From [Actinomadura] parvosata subsp. kistnae (GTDB taxonomy: Bacteria; Actinomycetota; Actinomycetes; Streptosporangiales; Streptosporangiaceae): a stretch of 64,000 bases of DNA. This document shows positions 17,226 through 26,739 of this stretch, in pieces (the stretch's first letter is position 1; each line of letters starts with the position of its first letter). Both the position numbers and the translations under genes were made by a program. The stretch covers positions 1 through 64,000 of the forward strand of contig NZ_OOHJ01000012.1 in assembly GCF_900323885.1 (NCBI RefSeq), in the 5' to 3' direction. The notes beneath the pieces are model-generated. The model was not told where the DNA came from. It worked only from the letters and a program-made list of their open reading frames with translations, and did not search any database.

Positions 17226-17294
17226 GCGGCCAGGTTACTTCACAGAAGGGTCATTTCCTGAAGAGAAGTGGCGCGGCGAGTTCCGGAGCCCGTC

Positions 17295-17332
17295 CTTAGC
17301 GTAGCTACCCGCCAGTAGAGTCCTGGGCCCCC
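17295..17332 (-). repeat. Tn3-family right inverted repeat (IRR)
   Basis: 38 bp, the reverse complement of the left repeat with one mismatch; on the plus strand it starts CTTAGCGTAGCTACC and ends CTGGGCCCCC. Confidence 0.95.
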
Positions 17333-17337
17333 GTCCG
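17333..17337. repeat. Target site duplication, right (GTCCG)
   Basis: Identical to 7223-7227. Confidence 0.9.
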
Positions 17338-17840
17338 GCGGCCAGGGCCCGCTCGCGCAGGCTGGACGGGGTGCTGCGGTACTTGGCATCACGTGGTGGC
17401 CGTTGCCGGACCAGGGCACCGTCTCCGGGACGGCATCGGCGGCATACGGCTGGTGCAGATCCTCCGGATAGGCATCCGGAGGATCGGACCGAATGTTGGT
17501 GCTACGAGGCGTCAGGCAACAGCTCTGACCCGCCCGGATCAGTTTCGGCTCCGGGGTGGAGCACGGTGCTCGGTAACGGCGGCGATGGCCTCAGTTCCGG
17601 GTGACATGGCACATGGCGGTGCGGGGGTTCTGCTGCCTGGTTTTGCCCATGACGAACTGCAGCGGATCTTCGGCTTCGCCGAGGTGGGTGGCGGCGGCGC
17701 TGCGGCACGGCTGGGTTCAGGTCGAGCACGACGCGAGCGCGGTCGTGACCGAGGCCGGCGCGAATGAAATCGCAGAGGTGTACGACACAAAGTACGACAC
17801 TCAGGAGTCAGATCCGTGGTACACCGGCTAGCATGAAACC
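17338..17840. other. Transposon right flank, no intact gene
   Basis: A plus-strand frame near 17680-17830 (ALRHGWVQVEHDASAVV) has protein-like composition and could be the tail of a lost gene. Direct repeats TACGACAC at 17781-17788 and 17793-17800 lie about 40 bases upstream of the antitoxin-like gene and may be its operator. Confidence 0.4.
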
Positions 17841-18077
17841 ATGCCGAGAAATCCGTCGTACAGCCTCAGCGACACCGCCCAAGATCTCATCGGAACGTGC
17901 GCCGACGCGGCCGGTCTCAGTCGTAGCGCCTGGGTCGAGAAGGCGGTCATCTACTACGCGCTCGTCACCGGCGCTCCCGCCGACCAGTCCGCCGACGAAG
18001 CCCTCACCGAAGCCCTAGGCGACGAACAGGAAGCCGCCGCCGCTGACGACGAGTTCCGCGAGCGAGGCGCGGCGTGA
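17841..18077 (+). CDS. Antitoxin-like small protein (putative)
   Basis: A 78-aa acidic protein: YSLSDTAQDLIGTCADAAGL and SRSAWVEKAVIYYALV resemble a ribbon-helix-helix or short DNA-binding antitoxin N-terminus, followed by an acidic Glu/Asp/Ala tail as in toxin-neutralising regions. Its stop overlaps the start of the next gene by 4 bases. Type II antitoxin is inferred from size, charge and coupling. Confidence 0.6.
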   Translation: MPRNPSYSLSDTAQDLIGTCADAAGLSRSAWVEKAVIYYALVTGAPADQSADEALTEALGDEQEAAAADDEFRERGAA

Positions 18078-18388
18078 TCCAGCTCCAGACCGGCGGGGTC
18101 TACCTGTATGCCCCCAAGGGCCTCAACCGGGAACGCCTGATGCTCGTCATCTCCGCGCCCGGCGTGGTGGACTCCCGCCGGCGGTTCGTCACCGGCCTCA
18201 CCGTCATGTCCTCCCACGACCAGGACACCCTCACGGTCCCCATCACTGTCGAGGGCGTCCGCCGCTACGTCAACACCACCCAGCCGCAGCGCCTGATCCG
18301 TGACTGGTTCCTGGAATACCACGGCAGCCTCTCCCCCCAGGAGATGGAAGCCGTGCGAGCTTACCGCCGCCTCGCGGAGGACCTGTGA
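18074..18388 (+). CDS. MazF/PemK-like toxin (putative)
   Basis: A 104-aa protein starting at GTG inside the antitoxin stop. GGVYLYAPKGLNRERLMLVI and VTGLTVMSSHD suggest the SH3-like fold of MazF/PemK-type RNases, with a C-terminal helix (SPQEMEAVRAYRRLAEDL). The match is by pattern and context, not a clear family signature; a ParE-like or unrelated protein is possible. Confidence 0.55.
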   Translation: MIQLQTGGVYLYAPKGLNRERLMLVISAPGVVDSRRRFVTGLTVMSSHDQDTLTVPITVEGVRRYVNTTQPQRLIRDWFLEYHGSLSPQEMEAVRAYRRLAEDL

Positions 18389-19031
18389 TCGTCCGGGCAG
18401 CGCTCCGAACCCTTCGCCACGTTCGCCGCGGCGAAGTTCTCGTGCAGGTCTGCTCCGGCCACATGCCTGCTGCGATTCCGGCGCATTCTCGGCAAGCGGG
18501 CCGCCGAGAAGCTCAATGATCCAGCCCCTGAACAGCCGGAATCTTTGAGAGCGTCCAGGAGCCCCTCGCATTGCTCCTGGATTTCCCCGGCACCAAGAGA
18601 GCCGAGTTCGCCCGCCAGCGTGCGCTACAGAGAGATCATGAGCGAAGATCGCGAGACGCAAACCGGGCACCAGTCCCCGCCGAGCCGACGACGGCGATGA
18701 GCGGCGACAACTGCACCATCTCCAGATGGCGACAGGGCTCAGCTTGGTCGGAATGAGCTCGTAGGTCAGAGCTTGCCCCGCCCTGCTGTCCGGGGAGAAC
18801 GAGACTCCCGCACGAGTCCCTGTTCAGGGCGGGGACAAGCTGCCTGCGGCGGCGCGTGCCCGCACGACTCTGCTTCCGCCCTGAACCTGGACAGTGCGCG
18901 GTCTGCGCATCGGCGACCGGCGGCTGGTAGTCGGCGGTTTACTCGTGATGCCGCGCTGGTGGAGGTTGGGTGTGTGCTGCGCCTGGCGTGATGAAGATCC
19001 ACGAAGGAGGCCGGGTCCTCATCACCCACCC
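18389..19031. other. Long gene-free stretch
   Basis: Open frames on both strands are Arg/Pro/Ala-rich and overlapping, typical of shadows. No recognisable gene, RNA or repeat. Confidence 0.4.
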
Positions 19032-19625
19032 TCATGGGGTGATGCCCTCGCGCCTCATGTAGCGCACGAGCGCGTCTGCTTGCGCCCGCAGGAGCTTGTC
19101 CGGATCGACCGTCAGTTCCATGACGGCCGGCAGGAGTTCGGGCCACAGCGCGTACATGGCCGCCCACAGTCCTCCCTCCCGGATCCGGGCGTTCTGGTCG
19201 CGCATCGCTTCGGTGATGAGCGCAAGGAAGGCACCCTCGCAGGAGACGGGCGCGCCTATGCCCGCCCTGACGAGCACGGCCCGGCGCTGCTCCACCTCCG
19301 GGGCGCGAACGACAGCGTCCAGCAGTTCCGCGTCCTCCAGCGGCTCGAAGTACTCGGAAACGATCCGGGTCAGCGTGCCGACCTCATCGCGGTCGGCGCC
19401 AGTGATCATCACGAAGCGTGAACCGTAGGGGTACTCCTGCCCGTAGTGCAGGAAACTCCTCCCGGCGACCGCCCAGGTGATCTCCCTGGACAACCCGACC
19501 TCAGGGCTCGCGCTCACCTCCCGCTTCATGTCGGCCTTCATCAGCGCCGCGCATTCGATCACCTCACGCTCACCCTCACCATCGCGTAACACCAGCCGAC
19601 GACCGCGGAACCGCCCCCAACGCAT
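19032..19625 (-). CDS. Hypothetical protein, intact copy of duplicated gene
   Basis: A 197-aa soluble protein: GRFRGRRLVLRDGEGEREVI, then ITWAVAGRSFLHYGQEYPYG, ending in helical repeats (IREGGLWAAMYALWPELLPA) that could be HEAT-like. No family named. The first 128 residues are almost identical to a truncated copy at 32.2 kb on the other strand. Confidence 0.65.
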   Translation of the reverse strand: MRWGRFRGRRLVLRDGEGEREVIECAALMKADMKREVSASPEVGLSREITWAVAGRSFLHYGQEYPYGSRFVMITGADRDEVGTLTRIVSEYFEPLEDAELLDAVVRAPEVEQRRAVLVRAGIGAPVSCEGAFLALITEAMRDQNARIREGGLWAAMYALWPELLPAVMELTVDPDKLLRAQADALVRYMRREGITP

Positions 19626-19818
19626 GGATCACCATCCTTTCCCGGGAACCCTCAACGCGCTGCCCACACCATCGCAGGCGCGTCACCACGAACCGGCACC
19701 CCGAAAACCGGCAGAACCGGCCCCAACGGGCATCCGGCTCATCGACGGCCGACCCTACAAGATCTCTCAGGCTGGCGTCCCCCAGAGCGGTGAGCCGGGC
19801 TCCGTTCACGAAGACCAG
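19242..19818 (-). repeat. 577-bp inverted duplication, copy 1
   Basis: Nearly identical, in opposite orientation, to 32026-32600. Covers the 5' two thirds of the 197-aa hypothetical gene and about 190 bases upstream of it. Confidence 0.85.
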
Positions 19819-20142
19819 TGTCCTGTCTCAAACGACGTGCTCACCGACCGAGGCCCTCACCTGGCCAGGTAGCAGATCGTTGAGACACCTCACGTTCCTG
19901 GGTCTCATTTGACCTGCTCGGTCAGCAGCGTTTGCGGAGTGGCATCCGGATGTGGTGGGCGAGCGATGAGTTCACCGATCGTCGGCGGTCTGACTGTCCG
20001 AAGGCACACGCCGCAACGAGAGGATCCACGAAGCCCAGAGACCGGGAGGGCGCACGAGCTGCGCCTCTGCTGGGCTTCAAGGCGCCGTCGACTCGGTGAA
20101 CCGGCGGGGCGGGATCTGAGCAACATGACAAGGAGTTCGATC

Positions 20143-20742
20143 ATGACCGTGAGCGCCAGCTTCTGTATGTCCCTCGACGGGTTCGTGGCCCGTCCGGACA
20201 ATAGCGTGGGCCCTTTGTTCGACTGGTATGACAACGGCGACGTCGAGGTGCCGATGGTCGGCTACCCGATCACGTTCCGGGTCGCCGCGGCCAGCGCGGG
20301 CTATCTGTGGGCGCAGATGGACTTCGCCCGAGACAGCGCGTTCGTCTGCGGCCGGCGGGTGTTCGACTACACCGGCGGCTGGGGCGGCAATCCGCCCGGT
20401 GGCGGACGCGCGTTCGTGGTGACCCACCGCGAACCTCCAGCGGACTGGCCAGCGGAACGGCTGGCGCCCTTCACCTTCGTCCACGATGGCGTCGCCAGCG
20501 CGATCAGCCAGGCCAAGGTCGCTGGAGACGGCAACGTCGGTGTCTCCGGCCCGAACATCGCCCAGCAGTGCCTCAATCTCGGCCTGTTGGATGAGGTGCG
20601 GATCGATCTGGTCCCCGTATTCATCGGCGAGGGCATCCGCTACTTCGACAACATCCAGAACGAGAAGGCCGAGCTTGAACGCGTCGAGGTCGTCGAGGGC
20701 GAAGGCGTGACGCACCTGCGTTACCGCGTGCACTACCGCTGA
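20143..20742 (+). CDS. Dihydrofolate reductase-like / RibD C-terminal domain protein
   Basis: A 199-aa oxidoreductase: starts [20 protein letters not shown], has [16 protein letters not shown] and [20 protein letters not shown] (NADPH-binding Gly region), and ends with the strand [19 protein letters not shown]. This family reduces pteridine- or riboflavin-precursor-like substrates; the real substrate is unknown. The ATG at 20143 follows AAGGAG by 8 bases, preferred over the ATG at 20125. Confidence 0.85.
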   Translation: MTVSASFCMSLDGFVARPDNSVGPLFDWYDNGDVEVPMVGYPITFRVAAASAGYLWAQMDFARDSAFVCGRRVFDYTGGWGGNPPGGGRAFVVTHREPPADWPAERLAPFTFVHDGVASAISQAKVAGDGNVGVSGPNIAQQCLNLGLLDEVRIDLVPVFIGEGIRYFDNIQNEKAELERVEVVEGEGVTHLRYRVHYR

Positions 20743-20828
20743 CCGCCCTGTTTCCGCGTCAATCGTCGGCTTGGATCGCCAAGAACCCAAAACCGCCGAC
20801 CAGCCGGGAGCGGCCGCGGTTCGTATTC

Positions 20829-21040
20829 ATGGAGAAACACCTCCAGTGGCAAGCACTGCTCACTCCGGACATCCGCCGCCGCGGGGTCGCCCCGGACGAC
20901 GATCACGACCTGCGCCCCGAGGCCATCGTCGCCGGCGCGCTCACCTGCCTTGACGTCGCCGGCGAGGCCTGGACCCGCGGCAACGGCACCACACCGCTGG
21001 AAGACCTGGTCCTCGCGGCGGTCGCGGCGGTACGGGGAAG
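20829..21040 (+). pseudogene. TetR regulator C-terminal fragment
   Basis: RPEAIVAGALTCLDVAGEAW and TTPLEDLVLAAVAAVR match the C-terminal end of TetR regulators (MftR-type). No HTH precedes it. The open frame continues into unrelated sequence, so this is a remnant. Confidence 0.6.
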
Positions 21041-21459
21041 CGCAGCGGCCACCGAAGAGGGCGTGGCCGCCGCCCGCCTGCGGAAGACCTCTGAGGGTAA
21101 GGCGGTACCTCCTGACCTGCGGGTCCACCTCAGCATGGCGAAAGCATGTCGAATCCGGCAACCAACTGACACGGAGACGCGGATTTCGTCGGCGAAACGC
21201 GGATCCTCCAGCTCACGTGCCGAGGTTTGGCTTCCGAGCGATTTCGATGATTGTCTGGGGAGGTCAAGCGAACTGTTTGCTCAGCCACTTGAAGGGCGGT
21301 CAGTCACGTCAGGCGGTAGCTCGATGACCTCGATCGTCAACGGGCCGGCCTGGCCGGAGGCGGTGAAGACGTGTCGGCCCTGGCCCGTGCCGGAGGGGTG
21401 TGGGACATGCGAAGCGATGCCCTGGTGGCCTGATCCGTGTGGAGTGAACAGGAGAGACG

Positions 21460-21947
21460 TCTTGCCGGTGCGGGTCATGGTGGTGCCCGGCGGGGAAGCC
21501 CGCCGGACACGCGGGGTGGCCGGGCGGCTGGTCGGCACCTTGACCGACCGGTTCACCGGCTGGCAGGTGTCGGCCGGGCTGGCGGCACTCACCGTCGTCG
21601 GCGTGCTCGTGGTCGCGGTCTTCGCCGGGCCGATCCCGATTGTCGTCGGCACGGCGTTGACCGTGTGCGGGTTCGCCGGCGCTCAAGCCGTACTGGTGAG
21701 CCTCGCGCCGGACCTGGTTGCCACGGGCGACCGCGACATCGCACAGGGCCTGCTCAACTTCATGAACATCGCGGGTGGCGGGATCGGTCCGGCCGCTGTC
21801 GCGGGTCTGTCCGGCATCGTACCGGTGCCGGTGGCCCTCGCCGTGCTCGCGGCACTCCCGTTGGCCGGACTCGTTCTCAGCCTGACCTGGCGCCCTGTCG
21901 CCGGCCGTCGCCCCGAACCCGACGCCACGCGGGGGAGCCCGCGATGA
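21460..21947 (+). pseudogene. MFS transporter C-terminal fragment
   Basis: Three or four hydrophobic segments (LAALTVVGVLVVAVFAGPIP, VALAVLAALPLAGLVLSLTW) with LNFMNIAGGGIGPAAVAGL between them, as in the last helices of drug/sugar MFS transporters. The N-terminal half is missing. Together with the TetR fragment just upstream it looks like a decayed TetR/efflux pair. Confidence 0.65.
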
Positions 21948-21999
21948 CGGCCTGCCTGCCTCTGATCCGATAATGCGTTGACCAGTAAGGAGCCTTGCC

Positions 22000-23121
22000 A
22001 TGTCCGCCGAGCCGTTCGAGGTCAGCATCACCGAAGCCGAGATCGCGGACCTGCGTGAACGATTGCGACGGACACGGTGGCCCGAGCGCGAGCCGGTGGA
22101 CGACTGGTCGCAGGGTTTGCCGCTGGCGTATGCGCAGGAGCTTTGCCGTAGCTGGGCCGAGGACTACGACTTCGGGTTCGCCGCGCGGCTGAACGTCTTC
22201 CCGCAGTACCGCGACACGATCGACGGGCTGGGCATCCACTTCCTGCACGTCCGCTCGCCGGAGCCGGACGCGTTTCCGCTCGTGCTCACGCACGGGTGGC
22301 CGGGTTCGGTGCTCGAGTTCCTGGAGGTCCTCGGCCCGCTGACCGACCCGCGCGCGCACGGCGGTGACCCGGCGGACGCCTTCCACGTGGTCGCGCCGTC
22401 CTTGCCCGGGTACGGCTGGAGTGACAAGCCGTCGACGACCGGGTGGGGCATCACTCGCATCGCGCGCGCCTGGGACACGTTGATGGTCTCGCTGGGTTAC
22501 GAACGGTACGGCGCGCAGGGCGGTGACTGGGGTTCGGCGGTGTCCGGGGCGCTGGGCGAGGTGGCGCCCGAGCGGGTCGCCGGCGTGCACGTGAATCTGG
22601 GATCCGTGGCGGCGGGCACGTTCGACGACCCGACGCCCGGGGAGCTGGCGAATCTTGAGGCCGAGAAGGAGATGCAGCGTACCGGCCGGGGGTACTCGGC
22701 GATCCAGGCGACGCGGCCGCAGACGCTCGGCTACGGCCTCACCGACTCCCCGGCGGGGCAGGCCGCCTGGATCGCCGAGAAGTTCTGGGCGTGGACGGAC
22801 AACGACGGCCATCCCGAGGACGCGTTGTCGCGGCAGACGATCCTCGACGAGATCTCGGTCTATTGGTTCACCGCGTCGGCCACGTCGTCGGCGCGCCTGT
22901 ACTGGGAGGGCTTGGCCAACTTCCAGGACAAGGTGACCGCGCCATCCGGGTTGTCGGTCTACCCGCGCGACATAACCCGCCCGTCGAGGCGGGAGGCCGA
23001 GCTGCGGTTCACCGACCTGCGCTGGTTCGAGGAACTGCCGCATGGTGGCCACTTCGCCGCGCTGGAGCAGCCGGAGTCGCTGGTCGAGCAGGTGCGTGGG
23101 TTCTTCCGCCTGGTCCGCTGA
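22000..23121 (+). CDS. Epoxide hydrolase (EphB / microsomal-type)
   Basis: 373 aa. The N-terminal EHN region (FEVSITEAEIADLRERL...RTRWPE) is diagnostic of microsomal-type epoxide hydrolases. Oxyanion HGWPG at 98-102, nucleophile Asp176 in GGDWGS, catalytic His351 in HGGHFAALEQPE. It opens epoxides to diols via an alkyl-enzyme ester; physiological substrate unknown. Intact and probably monocistronic, between a decayed transporter and an IS remnant. Confidence 0.92.
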   Translation: MSAEPFEVSITEAEIADLRERLRRTRWPEREPVDDWSQGLPLAYAQELCRSWAEDYDFGFAARLNVFPQYRDTIDGLGIHFLHVRSPEPDAFPLVLTHGWPGSVLEFLEVLGPLTDPRAHGGDPADAFHVVAPSLPGYGWSDKPSTTGWGITRIARAWDTLMVSLGYERYGAQGGDWGSAVSGALGEVAPERVAGVHVNLGSVAAGTFDDPTPGELANLEAEKEMQRTGRGYSAIQATRPQTLGYGLTDSPAGQAAWIAEKFWAWTDNDGHPEDALSRQTILDEISVYWFTASATSSARLYWEGLANFQDKVTAPSGLSVYPRDITRPSRREAELRFTDLRWFEELPHGGHFAALEQPESLVEQVRGFFRLVR

Positions 23122-23209
23122 CTGTCCGTACCATCCCCTGGGAAGCCCGCACCCAGGGGATGGTCCTGCCCGTCCCTCGGGTCACCGGCAAAACGACGGC
23201 CGCGCTCGG

Positions 23210-23415
23210 CGACCAGACGCTGGTGACGCGGAGACCCGCCTGCCCGTCGACGCCTGGGACAGCCGCGACGCCGAATCCACCGCCGCCTGGCTTCGCGCCC
23301 ACCCGGGCATCGAGGTGGTCTGCCGCGACGGCTCGATGACCTACCGCAGTGCCATCACCACCGGCGCACCGCAGGCCGTCCAGGTCAGCGACCGCTTCCA
23401 CCTCTGGCAGGTGCG
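23210..23415 (+). pseudogene. ISL3-family transposase fragment
   Basis: STAAWLRAHPGIEVVCRDGS followed by GAPQAVQVSDRFHLW is the conserved central part of ISL3-type transposases (CRD and DRFHLW). It stops abruptly after RFHLWQ, and neither end of the IS is present. Confidence 0.7.
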
Positions 23416-23647
23416 CCGTGAGGTGCTGATTGATCGAGTGGAGGTGAGAGATCGTGCGCCACGGGGCGCTGTGATCCGTGTGCGGGTGTGAGACCCGCAC
23501 CGTGGCCCTGTCGCAGCGGGACGACAGAAGCAGGGGGCAGCCGGGCCCGGCGAGTCGGCCGGGTCCGGTGGAGAGCAGCCCCGACAACGACGGGACGCAC
23601 CGGCACTGCCGGACGGTGCCCCTTGGCCATGGCGAGCCGGGCAGGGC

Positions 23648-24613
23648 CTATTCCGTGATGACGTTGTCGCGGGGGCCGGCGTAGACAGGGTTCCTGTCGA
23701 AGCGTTTGTCGGTGACGAGCAGGCGGATCAGGCCCGGCTCGCGCAAGGACTCCTCCGCCTCCCAGACGATCCAGTCGTCGCCGACGGGCTTGGTCTGTGT
23801 GCGGAGCACGCCGAAGCCGCCCGGATTGTCCGGCGCCACCGCCATGATCAGGTACTCGACCTTCAGCCCGCGTCGCTTGATCTCGGGCAGGACTTCGCCG
23901 ACGGTCTTCTCGTCCACGCGGAAGCCGGCCAGTGAGCGGCCCTTCGTGGTCGCCAGCCGGTAGTCGGACTTGACCGGCGGCTTGGGGTCGTGCGACTTGT
24001 CGGGCACGAGGACGCAAGGGGCGATCGGTCCGCTCCTCAGGATCGTGCTGGTGCTGTTGTCGCTGATCGTCCAGACGAACGTCTGGCCGGGCTTGAAGAG
24101 CTTGGTGTCGATCCGCATCTGCCAGCCCCGGCCGGGTTCCTCCCCGGGGATGTTCTCCGGAACGGAGTACAGGCCGCGGGGAATGTCGCGTACCAGGGTG
24201 CCACGCGGTTCCTTGCACCACTGGCCCGGGGGCGCGTAGTCGACGATGGCCGGCACGTTGAGCTCCTTCAACCGCTTCGCCAGCCCCTCCTTGTCGCGGA
24301 AGTCGCGGATCTGGACGTACACGACGCCGTCGGGTTCCTTGGTGACCGCGTAGGAGGGGGTGCCGCTGTCCTTCAGCAGCAGGCCCGGCCCCACCGCTAT
24401 GCCCACGGCGAGCAGCCCAGCGCCCGCCAGCCCCAGGACCAGCCGCCGGGCGGGGCGCCGCTGGGGGTGTCCGATGGACGGGGCAGGCCGCTCGGCGGCG
24501 ATCGCGGCCAGCAGCTTCCGCGCCCCCGCGTCATCGGCGTGCCCTCCCGGCTTGCCCGGTTCCACCCGGGCCAGGGCACGTGTGATCTCGTCGATGTCTC
24601 GGATCTTGTTCAT
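23648..24613 (-). CDS. Anti-sigma-like single-pass membrane protein
   Basis: 321 aa. The N-terminal about 50 residues are cytoplasmic (IRDIDEITRALARVEPGKPG), followed by one transmembrane helix at about 55-78 (LVLGLAGAGLLAVGIAVG) and a long extracytoplasmic domain. Encoded directly after an ECF sigma factor with a TGATG overlap, the layout of a sigma factor with its membrane regulator. The extracytoplasmic domain has no recognised family. Confidence 0.75.
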   Translation of the reverse strand: MNKIRDIDEITRALARVEPGKPGGHADDAGARKLLAAIAAERPAPSIGHPQRRPARRLVLGLAGAGLLAVGIAVGPGLLLKDSGTPSYAVTKEPDGVVYVQIRDFRDKEGLAKRLKELNVPAIVDYAPPGQWCKEPRGTLVRDIPRGLYSVPENIPGEEPGRGWQMRIDTKLFKPGQTFVWTISDNSTSTILRSGPIAPCVLVPDKSHDPKPPVKSDYRLATTKGRSLAGFRVDEKTVGEVLPEIKRRGLKVEYLIMAVAPDNPGGFGVLRTQTKPVGDDWIVWEAEESLREPGLIRLLVTDKRFDRNPVYAGPRDNVITE

Positions 24614-25158
24614 CACAGCTGTCCCTTCGCGGAGGCCAACCGGCTTGCCGAGGTGAAGTGCACATCCGCCTCGGCGAGCGCGCGGGCGAAGCGCCTGCGG
24701 GCGCGATGGAGCCTGATGCGTACGGCGTTGCGGGACATGCCCAGCACGGTGGCGATCTGCTGCCGGTCCAATTCCTCCCAGGCGACCAGGGACAACAGCT
24801 CCCGATCGGTGTCCGGCAGGGCCCGGAAGATCTGCGCGATCGCCGTCAGCTCCACCCCGCTGTCGGGTGCGGCCTGGTAGAGGTCGGCCATCTCGGCGTC
24901 GAACTCCACGCTGAGGGCCTGGCGGCGTACCTCGACCCGGTAGTGGTTGGCCAGCACCTTGCGCGCCACACCGTACAGCCACAGGAGGGCCTGCTCTCCC
25001 TCCGGCACCTCACCCATCCGCCGCCAGGCGATGGCGAAGGTTTCCGCCACGACGTCCGCCGCGTCCTGCGGCGAGTGGCAGCGGCGGGCCGCGTACGCCG
25101 TGATCCGGCCAAACGTTTCCCGGTACAGGGACTCGAACCCGACCGGCTCACTACCCAC
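24613..25158 (-). CDS. ECF RNA polymerase sigma factor (sigma-70 family)
   Basis: 181 aa. Region 2: FGRITAYAARRCHSPQDAADVVAETFAIAW (residues about 15-45). Region 4: LSLVAWEELDRQQIATVLGM then SRNAVRIRLHRARRRFARAL. Its stop overlaps the start of the membrane anti-sigma-like gene. Probably responds to an envelope signal. Similar pairs occur at 49.7 and 59.5 kb. Confidence 0.92.
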   Translation of the reverse strand: MGSEPVGFESLYRETFGRITAYAARRCHSPQDAADVVAETFAIAWRRMGEVPEGEQALLWLYGVARKVLANHYRVEVRRQALSVEFDAEMADLYQAAPDSGVELTAIAQIFRALPDTDRELLSLVAWEELDRQQIATVLGMSRNAVRIRLHRARRRFARALAEADVHFTSASRLASAKGQL

Positions 25159-25461
25159 GGGCCAGTCCCGCGTCCGGTCTCCTCGGCATCCCCATGGCCG
25201 CCTCCTTCATCACCCTTGTTTCACAGACATCCGTGCCTATGTAGGGAGACCGGCCATCATTTCGCGCCTGCGGGAGATATTTCGCGGCCATCTCGCCGCC
25301 GACAGTCTCTCAGTCCGGACGCAAGCGTCACACCGATGGCGTGCACCACTTCCTCCTCGGTCGGTCAGGGCACGCCGGGGCTCCGGCCCGACGCGGAGCG
25401 TGTGTGCGGGTCGGCGTGTATCCGTGCGCTGGTCAGGGGTTGGTGGCCCAAGTGCGTGGAG
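25159..25461. other. Upstream region of ECF operon
   Basis: No gene recognised; the ECF promoter is expected here but no clear -35/-10 was identified. Confidence 0.35.
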
Positions 25462-26030
25462 TCACGTGCAGGTGGGGGAGGGGGAGCCCAGCCGGCGGTG
25501 CGGGACGGCCGCGCAGGCCAGTGGCTTCTGGCTAGCGACGTCGACCTTGTCGAACGCGTTGGCCGAGTCGAACAGGTCCATCGGCGCCGACGCGAAGTGC
25601 ACCAGCGGCACCCCGTGCGGGTGGAAGAATGCGCCGTCGGTGGGGAGGCAGGGCCCGCAGGCATCCGGCGGCAGGATGAACGATCGCCGCAGTTCCTCCG
25701 CCTCGATCGTGGCGGCGACGAGGTGCTCGAGCCGCGGCAGGCGCCAGGTGAACCACCAGCGCGCCTCGGGGTCGGCGGTGGGAACCCACGTGCCGTTCAC
25801 GGTCTCCCAGCGCACCGCGGCGTGCTGGAGGCGCATGCAGCACCGCCCCGGACACATCTTGCCGGTCCAGACAAGCGCGGGTGTCCGCCGCGTGGGCCAG
25901 ATGGCTGGAGGCGAGCAGGAACGTCAAGTCGTGCGGGTGACGCCCGGCGGAGGCGTGCGCCCCGTGGCGCGGGGCGGCCAGGACAAGGGCGATGGCATCG
26001 CGACCCTCCCACCCCTCCAAGGTCACCTGG
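25462..26030 (-). pseudogene. M28-type peptidase C-terminal remnant
   Basis: VPLVHFASAPMDLFDSAN followed by AFDKVD matches the C-terminal metal/substrate region of M28 aminopeptidases. An upstream part (HDLTFLLASSHLAHAADT) continues in another frame, shifting near 25855. The N-terminal half and the first metal ligands are missing. Confidence 0.5.
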
Positions 26031-26211
26031 CCGCCGTATGGCCATGCCCTTCGACGGCGGCTGCGTGACAGGCATTATGCTGGCGGCCGCACGTCTTATG
26101 ACGTCTTGTATCCCCGCGATCGCCATGGTCTGCGGAACGTCAACGCCGGATTCCTGGGCCGGAGGATTGAGCGTGCCGCGTACGGCGTTCAGCGTTTCGC
26201 CCAGTCCGAGT

Positions 26212-26580
26212 TCATCCCTCGCTCTGGAGAAGCCGTGCGGTGAACGGGTTGTGCTCGATGGGCTCGTGGTCGCCGACCACGACCGTCCCGCCGATGTTGA
26301 CGGTATGGTCGCCGACAACGCAGTTGGGTTCGAGGGAGAAGCTCATGCCCGGCGCGAGCGGCATCTCGGCTCCGATGGTGGGAACCTCGGTGATCAGCCC
26401 GTATGAGGCCGCTTCCGGCCGCGCCCGCATCCCGGCATCCCACCCGCAGACAGGACCGAACGGATTGAGGGCGTGGATCAGCGGGTGCACGTTCCATCCG
26501 CCCGCCTTGTCGGGGGCGCCCGCATCGCCTCCACGACCTCGCCGAAGGGGCGCGCTCGGACCGCCGGAGTGCTTCCGCAT
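26212..26580 (-). pseudogene. M24 (Xaa-Pro peptidase/creatinase-type) C-terminal remnant
   Basis: MPLAPGMSFSLEPNCVVGDH followed by TVNIGGTVVVG is the C-terminal pita-bread motif with the metal-binding Glu of M24 enzymes. The N-terminal domain and other ligands are absent. Confidence 0.6.
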
Positions 26581-26739
26581 CGGCCTTGCTCACCCCTGGC
26601 TCCTCCTCGCAGGCCTCCTGCAACAAGAGGCAACGAGGATGTCCCGATCACCAGGCAGCGCCCAAGGGGCAGTTCGTGTTGATCATCTCGGGTTTCCAGC
26701 GGGCACCGGCAGGGCGCTGCCGGAGACGGCGCAGGCCAC

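Larger units (their letters stand above)
7228..17332. mobile_element. Complete Tn3-family transposon, 10,105 bp
   Basis: Bounded by 38-bp inverted repeats (one mismatch), beginning GGGG and ending TAAG as in Tn3, with a perfect GTCCG target duplication. Content left to right: tnpA, two small hypotheticals, an adenylate-forming ligase, TetR, SDR, an unknown protein, a SnoaL-like protein, and a convergent tyrosine recombinase next to the right repeat. The tyrosine recombinase probably resolves cointegrates, as TnpI does in Tn4430-type elements. The cargo looks catabolic or biosynthetic rather than antibiotic resistance. Intact ends and duplication imply recent insertion. Confidence 0.93.
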
